Of a stretch of 64,000 bases of DNA, positions 55,001 through 61,309 are shown piece after piece (positions within the stretch are counted from its first letter, which is position 1; each line of letters begins with the position of its first letter). The DNA lies in NCBI RefSeq assembly GCF_049243985.1, contig NC_135372.1:100777318-100841317 (forward strand), read 5' to 3'. The DNA is from Paroedura picta. Lineage: Eukaryota; Chordata; Lepidosauria; Squamata; Gekkonidae. The translations under genes and the position numbers were made by a program. Under the pieces are notes generated by a model. It did not search any database. It had not been told where the DNA came from and saw only the letters and a program-made list of their open reading frames with translations.

Positions 55001-56798
55001 AACAGTGTCATGGACATCATAAAGGGCCTAGAGTATCTGCTGTGTGTGCAGAGTGCCCTAAAAAGTCATGTAGTAGGTGATGTGAAAGACCTGTACCTGA
55101 GACTTCTACATGCACAGTTACTAATAACCTTGACAAGACAGTGGGCTGACTCTATAAGACAGCTTCATGTGTTCAAAGGGTTCCCAACTCTCCCAACACA
55201 CATAATCTTTGTTTCCCATCCTCAAAAAGCATCAGTGTTTGCCACACTCCAAAACTACCATTAAACTGGAGGGACTCAGTTAATAATCTGACATGGGAGG
55301 CTAGATGGATTGGAATGCAGAACAGGGCCTCCACGATATCCAGTGAAGCCCTCTGGAATACACTTGGAACAGTCTTGGCAGTCTTCAAGCAAAGGTTGGA
55401 TACACACTTTTCTTGGATGCTTTAGGATGCTTAGGGCTGTTCCTGCGTTGAGCAGGGGGTTGGACTAGATGGCCTGTATGGCCCCTTCCAACTCTATGAT
55501 TCTATGATTCGGGAAAAGATTGAAGGCCTCAATTAGAAGAATTTACTTCTATATTAATGGGGGAGGGAGTTACCCAATCATTCCATTATGGCATTTTACA
55601 AACAACTGAAAAATACAGAAGTTAGTAAAGGATATGAATAAGCAACAATACACATTCTTTTTAGAATGAGCTTGTGTTTCACAGTATGATATGATTATTA
55701 TTTATATTTGTTCAAAGCAATCTAAATCTCATACCTAAAGAAGGGCAGCAAAATTGAAAAGAAAAATGCAGCTATTCCCACCCCAATATTCCTTTGGTGA
55801 AAGTAAGGCTGTAATCATATGGCCACATTCTTGGGAGTAAATCCCACTAAATAATATGGGATTTACATTGGAGCAGACCTGCTCAGGATTTCTGCCTACA
55901 TTTTGGCGACATCTCAGAGTAGATCAATTGCTATATCTGATATCTGGAGGGGACCTTCCACTATGTCAAATCTGGCTAGACTTCTTGGAGGTTTTGCTGC
56001 GCATTGATCACTTAAGTTGCCTGTAGCTGGCTGCTTAATACACATCCTTCCATCTTAACAACAGTTCTGGTACCATATAGAAGATGGACGGTCTTGCCTT
56101 TGGGGCAGACAACTTTATCCCTGCCAGCAATATGATTTTATCCCTGCCAGCAATATAATCAAAATGGAAGGAATGCAAACAACCCTCTTCATCAGAGAAA
56201 ACAGCTCATGGGACAACGTTCAGGGATGCAAACCTTGGCACACTTCCAAAGCACAGAATGGAACAAGTGGACTAAATCATTTCAGAAATAAACATCTGCC
56301 CAGAAAATCAGTTAGGGCATGGCCTATTCTGAGTTGCTCCACGAGAGGAATGCACTGCTAATTCATTTGTTCATATTTGGCATCTGAATACTATGAGACG
56401 ACGGGCTGTCATGGCAACAACGTCAAAGATGGCAAGTCAGTTCAGCTTAGCAAGGGAGACCTGCCATGGCCATGACTACGGCTGCCAATGGTGCCTCGTG
56501 GATGAAGAGGGTGGCCGGGGAGACACGATGTACAGGAGTGAAGCCGGGGGCCAAGAGCGCCTCCCCAGGACGCCTTTGCGTGCCTGAGGGAGAGCCCGTG
56601 GAGCGCTGGGCGCCTTTCCCAGGAGGGGCTGTTCCCCCGCTGGGGCTCAGAGGTGGGCACCTCCGCTCTCGGGCCACGGCCCCTTCCGCCCTTCCCCCCT
56701 CCCCCCAGGGCCTGTCTCGCCTCGCCCCCCCCCCCCCGACGCACTGAGAGGCGAGCATGAGACGCACAACCCGACGTACCGAGCAGCTCCAGGTTCAT
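37720..56798 (-). CDS. RBBP5: Retinoblastoma-binding protein 5, WRAD core subunit of MLL/SET1 methyltransferases; complete, 14 exons
   Basis: Nuclear WD40 scaffold that, with WDR5, ASH2L and DPY30, stimulates H3K4 methylation by MLL/SET1 enzymes. Exons in transcript order: 56798-56780, 54690-54665, 54520-54348, 52568-52428, 51569-51407, 50774-50665, 49939-49820, 48751-48598, 48485-48414, 47956-47839, 46388-46319, 44254-44025, 42560-42366, 37748-37720. They total 1620 nt: 539 residues plus stop (538 in human, as I recall). Residues 1-325 form the WD40 propeller. Next come the acidic ASH2L-contacting segment ([12 protein letters not shown]), the WDR5-binding motif [10 protein letters not shown], and a basic Lys-rich tail ending GISELL. 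It is nearly identical to mammalian RBBP5 throughout, with a one-residue insertion near [10 protein letters not shown]. All borders are GT-AG. Confidence 0.97.
39163..39390 (+). repeat. tRNA-derived SINE (MIR-like), older copy
   Basis: GTCAGTATGATGCAGTGGTTAGAG (box A region), GGTTCAAATCTCCCC (box B), then TGAGCCAGACACACACTCAA..CCTACCTCACAGGGTTATGAGG. In RBBP5 intron 13, antisense to the gene. Confidence 0.7.
39943..40079 (+). repeat. Compound microsatellite (GTAT)n-(TTA)n
   Basis: About 20 ATGT/GTAT units to roughly 40023, directly followed by about 18 ATT units. Purely repeat; its reading frames (MYVC.., LLL..) are not genes. In RBBP5 intron 13. Confidence 0.97.
41522..41546 (+). repeat. 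(CT)n dinucleotide repeat
   Basis: About 12 CT units in RBBP5 intron 13. Confidence 0.95.
42366..42560 (-). CDS. RBBP5: RBBP5 exon 13 (basic tail)
   Basis: Acceptor CTTCACAG, donor GTAAGG. It reads [20 protein letters not shown], then [20 protein letters not shown]. It ends with one codon base after QPLP. Confidence 0.95.
43478..43705 (-). repeat. tRNA-derived SINE (MIR-like), older copy
   Basis: Reverse strand carries CAAACCAGG..GGTGGTGTAGTGG, the box B remnant GATTTGAATC, and the 3' part AAGCTGTTTTGGGACCCC. In RBBP5 intron 12, sense to the gene. Confidence 0.7.
44025..44254 (-). CDS. RBBP5: RBBP5 exon 12
   Basis: Acceptor TTACTAG, donor GTGAGT. It reads [20 protein letters not shown], then [15 protein letters not shown], then a Ser/Lys-rich stretch ending [10 protein letters not shown]. 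The segment [15 protein letters not shown] differs most from the mammalian protein. Confidence 0.95.
45365..46105 (-). repeat. CR1/L2-superfamily LINE fragment with reverse-transcriptase remains
   Basis: Minus strand encodes [20 protein letters not shown], then [13 protein letters not shown] (the YADD catalytic box), [19 protein letters not shown] and [15 protein letters not shown]. The frame is open for 194 codons (46103-45519), but only RT palm/thumb is present: no endonuclease, and both ends are truncated. It lies in RBBP5 intron 11. Confidence 0.85.
46319..46388 (-). CDS. RBBP5: RBBP5 exon 11 (WDR5-binding motif)
   Basis: Acceptor CTTGGCAG, donor GTAAAT. It reads [20 protein letters not shown] plus FCS; EEVDVT is the known WDR5-contacting core. 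Confidence 0.95.
46957..47078 (-). repeat. Sauria SINE, 5'-truncated, in RBBP5 intron 10
   Basis: Minus-strand 3' part, flanked by AGAATTAAA at 46948-46956 and 47079-47087. Truncated at nearly the same internal point as the copies at 19134 and 33900. Confidence 0.88.
47520..47665 (-). repeat. Fragment of tRNA-derived SINE
   Basis: CACCCAGCAAGCTTCCATGG..GGGAATTTGAACCTGCCTCTCC matches the middle and box B of the same family as 43478-43705. Confidence 0.5.
47839..47956 (-). CDS. RBBP5: RBBP5 exon 10 (acidic ASH2L-contact segment)
   Basis: Acceptor GTGGTTTAG, donor GTAATC. It reads [20 protein letters not shown], then [18 protein letters not shown]. In the mammalian protein this acidic stretch after the propeller binds ASH2L. 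Confidence 0.95.
48414..48485 (-). CDS. RBBP5: RBBP5 exon 9
   Basis: Acceptor CTCTTCCAG, donor GTATGT. Twenty-four codons, [19 protein letters not shown] and AQNQV (last WD repeat). Only 112 bp of intron separates it from exon 8. Confidence 0.95.
48598..48751 (-). CDS. RBBP5: RBBP5 exon 8
   Basis: Acceptor TTGCCTGCAG, donor GTGAGT. It reads [20 protein letters not shown], then [20 protein letters not shown]. It ends in phase 0 at DVA. Confidence 0.96.
49041..49343 (-). mobile_element. GC-rich hAT-type MITE in RBBP5 intron 7, perfect target duplication
   Basis: Same TIRs as 854-1221, inverted relative to it. Flanked by CCTTATGG at 49033-49040 and 49344-49351. The foldback core (about 49201-49291) is conserved; the internal tandem array differs in unit and number. 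Confidence 0.92.
49820..49939 (-). CDS. RBBP5: RBBP5 exon 7
   Basis: Acceptor TTCCTCAG, donor GTAGGT. It reads [20 protein letters not shown], then [19 protein letters not shown]. Confidence 0.96.
50665..50774 (-). CDS. RBBP5: RBBP5 exon 6
   Basis: Acceptor TGCTTTAG, donor GTGAGT. It reads [20 protein letters not shown], then [16 protein letters not shown]. It ends with two codon bases. Confidence 0.95.
51407..51569 (-). CDS. RBBP5: RBBP5 exon 5
   Basis: Acceptor TTTTTATAG, donor GTAATT. It reads [19 protein letters not shown], then [19 protein letters not shown] and NAKGK. It ends in phase 0. Confidence 0.96.
52428..52568 (-). CDS. RBBP5: RBBP5 exon 4
   Basis: Acceptor CTTTCCTAG, donor GTAAGT. 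It reads [20 protein letters not shown], then [14 protein letters not shown] (WD repeats 2-3). Confidence 0.96.
52690..53283 (-). repeat. tRNA-derived SINE split by a MITE, RBBP5 intron 3
   Basis: 52690-52811 is the SINE 3' part (GGAGTTGGCTTTTATACCCTG..CTCAAAGCGGCTTACAACTG) and 53133-53283 the 5' part (GCTCTGTGAGAACTC..AACCCGGC..ACCACTGAACCAA). Same family as 16517. The MITE at 52812-53132 interrupts it. Confidence 0.82.
52812..53132. mobile_element. 321-bp CpG-rich TIR element (MITE) inside a SINE
   Basis: Perfect 14-bp terminal inverted repeats CCCATTATGCACGG / CCGTGCATAATGGG. The rest is CpG-rich, including inner copies of the end motif (GGTTATGCACGGGGCG, GATTATGCATGCGGCG). No target duplication is obvious. 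Superfamily unassigned; the end shares CCATT-GCAC with the element at 5589. Confidence 0.85.
53284..54347 (-). other. RBBP5: RBBP5 intron 3, right part
   Basis: No exon. 53640-54260 looks like decayed repeat sequence (for example TTTGATACCCCTGACCTAG near 54250 resembles a hAT-type end), but I could not find a matching left end. Confidence 0.4.
54348..54520 (-). CDS. RBBP5: RBBP5 exon 3
   Basis: Acceptor TTGTTTTCAG, donor GTAAGG. It reads [20 protein letters not shown], then [18 protein letters not shown] (first WD repeat) and HIHPVCSL. It ends with two codon bases. Confidence 0.96.
54665..54690 (-). CDS. RBBP5: RBBP5 exon 2 (26-nt micro-exon)
   Basis: Acceptor AATTTTCAG, donor GTAAAT. It encodes (E)SFGQNYPE. 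The 26-nt length is needed to keep phase between exon 1 and exon 3 and fits the known protein. Confidence 0.92.
55090..55515 (+). repeat. CR1 LINE 3' end with ATTCTATG repeats
   Basis: Contains GGTTGGACTAGATGGCCTGTATGGCCCCTTCCAACTCTATGATTCTATGATT in parts: the hallmark CR1 3' terminus with its octamer-like tail. In RBBP5 intron 1. Confidence 0.8.
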
Positions 56799-57200
56799 CT
56801 CGGCCACTCTCTCCCTCGGTCCGAGCCCGCTCCGGAACCTAGGACCCGGAGGCCCTCACTCCAGGGAGGGCATCCATGCTCTGCCTGACGAAATACCTGC
56901 CGGTTGCGATCCTATTCTCTCATCAGTCCGAAGGTATCAGTGTGCCCTTCGGTGCTTGCCTCCGCAACTCCCGTAAGGCGGCAAGGAAGGTCGTGGAAGA
57001 AACTTTCTAAGTCATAGTAAAAACAGGCAGAGCTAAAGACAGCCCTGACTCGGAGTACCTCGCTTAATGAAGGCCGACTAGAAACGAGGAGACGTGCGAG
57101 CAAAGTTCCGAGGCAGAGTGGCGGATGCCGCGGAAAGAGCTAGGTCGGAAAACAGAAAAAGGGCGGGGATAGGGGCAATGCTAGTGAAGAACAGCGTAAG
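56430..57200 (-). promoter_or_regulatory. RBBP5: CpG-rich promoter region of RBBP5
   Basis: GC- and CpG-rich sequence surrounds exon 1: the first part of intron 1 (56430-56780), the start codon, and the 5'UTR and flank up to about 57200. No TATA box is evident, which fits a housekeeping CpG-island promoter. The transcription start was not determined. Confidence 0.6.
56780..56798 (-). CDS. RBBP5: RBBP5 exon 1 (coding part, start codon)
   Basis: ATG at 56798-56796 begins MNLELL, then donor GTACGT. Only 19 coding bases, ending with one base (G) of the Glu codon completed by exon 2. The region around it is CpG-rich. Confidence 0.93.
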
Positions 57201-57599
57201 AAGGAAGACCTATTGGGGCGTATTGCGGTGCGGGCACAGGAATTGCACTTTCTGAACCAAGGGCGACCGCCTATTTCCTTTGAGGTCAACTTTTGCGTAT
57301 CCCTCTGAAAAATTCGAGAGAATACAGGCGAGACGGAAAAGATGAGACAAACTAGAAGAGCTACACTTGACCTCCCACTCTTGCATTGTATTCCTGGGAT
57401 TTTGTAGAGGTGGTATATACTTCAAACTGACACTAATGATCTCTTATTTCTCCTATCCGAAGACGTGAGCTCGGTTTTACGAAAGTTTATACTGTTATGA
57501 GTCTTTAAGGTGCCATATCACTTCTGTTTTGTTTTGTTGCAGAACACTACCCCGGTGGACATATACAACACATAGATTCAATTTTCTGATCAGTGCTTG

Positions 57600-58015
57600 C
57601 ACCTGAGTGTTGCCAACCTCTAGCTGGCGCCTGGGGATCTCACGAGAACATTAAAAAGCTATGTTGGGTCACACAAATGGCCCATCCAGATGTCCAACAC
57701 TGTCACACACTGACAAAAAAATTTAAGTGCCATCAGCTAGTTCACTGGGAAAGCCAGCCCTCCCACTGCCTCCCCAGCATCTCCCACTATTACAATTGAT
57801 CTCCAGACTATATAGATCAGTTCCACTGGAGAAAATGGATGGTTTGGAGAGTGGGCTCTATGGCATTATCCCTGCTTAGTTCCCTGACCTCTTCAAGCAG
57901 GCCATTCCATAGGTGGGGGCGCTACAGAAAATGGATGTGAAAAGGCAGTTGGCAATTGCCTGTTTGCAAGGTGGCACCTGTATAAGACTCTTTTCAGATG
58001 AGTAAAGTTTATGTT
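57600..58015 (+). repeat. Decayed interspersed repeat, unclassified
   Basis: TTGCCAACCTCTAGCTGG..GATCTCCAGACTATATAGATCAG..GGAGAAAATGGATGGTTTGG and then TGTTTGCAAGGTGGCACCTG (also at 6583-6605). A minus-strand scrap of the first part is at 28478-28532. Confidence 0.4.
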
Positions 58016-58613
58016 TCCTATCCTCCCTTTTCTTAGGGAGTCAATCAACACCACAATTCACTCTGACAATCTTTTTCTGAAGTGTCTTGTTTTCAGCAGG
58101 CAGATATTAGAGGAAGAGGAATGCACAGAGAAACTGGCAAAGTTCTTTCTTACATCCTGGGGGATGTGTACTTTTCTTATTACTATTTTTTTTTTATTTC
58201 TTACTGCTATCGGAAGACTGTCTCACGATGGGTTAGTAAAAACCCCTTATAAAAAGATAAACCAATATCAAACCCACAATAGCCTGACACTGAACTCACC
58301 CCCACCTGCTCCAGAACCACCCACCCAGTACTTGAGGGGAATGGGTTGACCCACTGTTAAGAATTAAGATAGTGTTCCACGAGGTTGGCATTTCAGATCT
58401 CTTCTCATGAGTTCACTAGTAGGTTTTAAGCAAGCCATCTTCTCCCATCTGGTGTGTGGTTTGGACTTCCCTTTGTTCCTGTTATTTTACTGAGATGATA
58501 TTTATAAAGTATTATGAATTATAACAGTGGTGTATTCAGGTGGGCAGCTGTGTTGGTCTGAAGGAGCAGAACAAAGTTGGAGTCCAGTGGTACCTTTAAT
58601 AATAACAATAATA

Positions 58614-58832
58614 CAGTATTTGCTGGCATATAAGACTACTTTTCCCCCCTGAAAAACATGACTCCAAGTGGGGGGCTCGTCCTATACGCCGGGTGCACTT
58701 CAGTTGGGATAGACATAGCTGCCCATAGTGGCCCATAGTACTGTAATGTAATGTAACAAACTCTATATTTTGAGTGGAAATGTTGGGGGGTCGTCTTATA
58801 TGCCCAGTCGTCTTATACGCCAGCAAATACGT
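58614..58832. mobile_element. Mariner-like MITE
   Basis: TIRs CAGTATTTGCTGGCATATAAGAC and, inverted, CGTATTTGCTGGCGTATAAGAC, with TA at the left border. Internal GGGGGGTCGTCTTATATGCC. The Tc1/mariner assignment is by TIR style only. Confidence 0.7.
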
Positions 58833-58974
58833 TAAATTAAATTCATATACTGCTCTCAGAACAAGCTGGCTCAGTTCAACAAGGTTTTATTAAAGTGGTA
58901 TATAAATGTATATAATGCATTATTCTTCTTTGGGGCTTTTTCTTCAGTGTTGTGTGAGCCTCAAAATTGATTGA

Positions 58975-59077
58975 CTAATGTAATTAATTACATGAGGCTA
59001 TCCCTGAAGACAGCTCAGAAAATTCAGCTAGTGCAAAATGTATTGGCTCACTTGTTTACTGGAACATAAATCACCAG
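58975..59077 (+). repeat. CR1/L2 LINE scrap just left of the Bov-B insertion
   Basis: GAAGACAGCTCAGAAAATTCAG..GCAAAATGTATTGGCTCACTTG resembles the CR1/L2 region encoding the QLVQNAAARLLTG motif. Short and decayed. Confidence 0.45.
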
Positions 59078-60137
59078 TCCCCCTTCAAGGATCGCTGCCT
59101 TGCCGTGGTGAAGGGGCTTGCATAGCTCAGTGAAGCTATGAGCTATGCCATGCAGGGTCACCCAAGACGGTCATAGCTGAGAGCTCTGACAAAAGGTGAT
59201 CCACTGGAGAAGGAAATGGAAAACCACTCCAGGATCTTTGCCGTGAAAACTCTATGGACAGCTCCAAAAGGCAAAATGATATGATGCTGGAAGATGAGCC
59301 CCTCAGGTCGGAAGGTGTCCAATATGCTACTGGAGATGAGCAGATGGCTAGTACGAGTAGCACCAGAATGAATGAAGCGACTGGGCCAAAGCTGAAAGGA
59401 CGCTCAGTTGTGGAGGGAACTGGTGACGAAAAGACAGTCTGATGCTGTAAAGACTTTTATTCCATAGGAACCTGGAACATCAGATCCATGAATCAAGGCA
59501 AGCTGGACATAATCAAACGAGATGACAAGACTGAACATCGACATTTTAGGAATTAGTGAACTCAAATGGACAAGAATGGGTGAATTTAATTCAGATGACC
59601 ATCAGGTATACTACTGTGGGAAAGAATCTCTCAGAAGAAATGGAGTAGCCTTCATGATCAATAAAAGAGTAGGGAAAGCAGTCTTAGAATACAATCCCCA
59701 AAATGACAGAATGATCTCAGTTCGAATCCAAGGCAAACCATTCAACATCACAGTAATCCAGGTCTATGCCCCAACCACTGCTGCTGAAGAGGATGAAGTT
59801 GACCAGTTCTATGAAGCCCTACAACATCTTGTAGAAGCAACGCCAAAAAATGATGTGCTTATCATAATGGGGGATTGGACTGCTAAAGTAGGAAGCCAAA
59901 AGATTACCGGGATAACAGGCAAGTTTGGCCTTGGAGTACAAAAGCAGGGCACAGGCTGGTAGAATTCTGTCAAGAGAATACAATGATCATAGCAAACACT
60001 CTTTTCCAACAAACCAAGAGATGACTCTTTACACATGGACAACACCAGATGGTCAACATAGAAATCAGATTGACTATTTGCTCTGCAGCCAGAGATGGAG
60101 AAGTTCTATATAGTCAATAAAAACAAATCCAGGACCC
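59078..60137 (+). repeat. Bov-B (RTE) LINE, 5' portion with endonuclease domain, 3' truncated
   Basis: Begins with the Bov-B 5'UTR (GGATCGCTGCCTTGCCGTGG). The endonuclease reads GTWNIRSMNQGKLDIIK, then LNIDILGISELKW (catalytic Glu), VIQVYAPTT, IIMGDWTAKVG, and in another frame RNQIDYLLCSQRWRSSI. The frame shifts near 59519 and again near 59940-60030. GDWTAKVG has Thr where the family has Asn (GDWNAKVG), a metal/phosphate-contact position, so the enzyme would be impaired. Reverse transcriptase and 3'UTR are absent. Dead copy. Confidence 0.88.
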
Positions 60138-61309
60138 AAACATTTAAAAATAGCTCCCCACTCCCTCCTCCATTGTTGCTGTCATCACTTTCTTAACCTT
60201 CTCTTTACAAGGTACCACAGCATCTTCTCTCCTCTCTGGTATGCAAAGGAGGTGGTACACACGCACACCATTGCTCTCAATGGGAAAATAGCCCCAGCTC
60301 CCTTTCCTATTTCCTTTGTGCACCCACATGCAGCCTGGCTGATGGGAGAGAAGCTTGCTATTGCCTTTATCTCTTCCTGGAAAAACTGAGGTAACACATA
60401 TGTTCCCTCTGCAGGACAAGTTACAATTTATGGTGGTAGTCTTCTTTGGAAAACAGTGGAGGAAAGAATCTGTAAACACTACAGACCACATCTATAGCAC
60501 TGTAATTTTTTAATAAGTTGACAGTTTGTGACTGCTAGTTCCCAAGGCTGTTGGGGGAAAAAGGATTTTTGTTAAAAGTGATTTTGTCACACTACTTGTA
60601 GTAGAGAAGAGTGAGTTCTAATTCACATCTGCATTCGTAGCATCATAAGCTTTATTCAGAGATGCATTGGGCATTCCCTTGTTCAAAGGGAGTTTCACAC
60701 AGGCACTTCTGGAGTGCATTACAATTGCTTCTCCATTTTTTTCTAGCATCCATGTTTATAAGAAAGGGTTAATAACATGCTTTTTCAGGGGCCAGCCGTT
60801 TGTAGTTCAACTTTGCCACAATAGTCTTATGAGTTTTGCCCAAGGATATTGATATGAACCTCAGCACCACCCTGTAATCATCGAGGGTAGAATATAAAAG
60901 TCAATTCAAGCATCTTACCACAGCAACAGGGGTTAGGTATCTCCAGATACCAACACATTTGCAGACACAATTGGGCAAGGGAGAACAAGCAGGGTGAAGA
61001 GAACCTAGGCACAGGGAAGTGGCAGCTGTGCATTTGTCCACTCTCCTAAAGGCATTCTGATCAACAAAATTGTTTGCATTGGTGCTCACTTACACATATT
61101 TAGCAGTAGCTTTTGTAACAATATGCTCAGACACACAAGACAACGTAACTACTCCACTGACACACAGGAAGAAAAGCTTTATCCCACTTTATCATTACTA
61201 ACTGTTGGAGTGTAGAATGTCCATTTAATAGGTGATCTCAACCTCCTTATCCCCCTTCAAGAAAAAAGTTCCTACTGCATATACTGGAAGAACAAAAGAC
61301 ACAGAGTCA
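60138..61309. other. Intergenic sequence right of the Bov-B fragment
   Basis: No gene, no recognised repeat, no domain-like ORF. The minus-strand frame 60491-60144 (115 codons) shows no feature. Confidence 0.5.

Noticed and set aside
56393-56807. Several long open frames around RBBP5 exon 1 (121, 106, 93 codons)
   Set aside because: CpG-rich promoter sequence; only the first 19 coding nt of RBBP5 (MNLELL) are supported.
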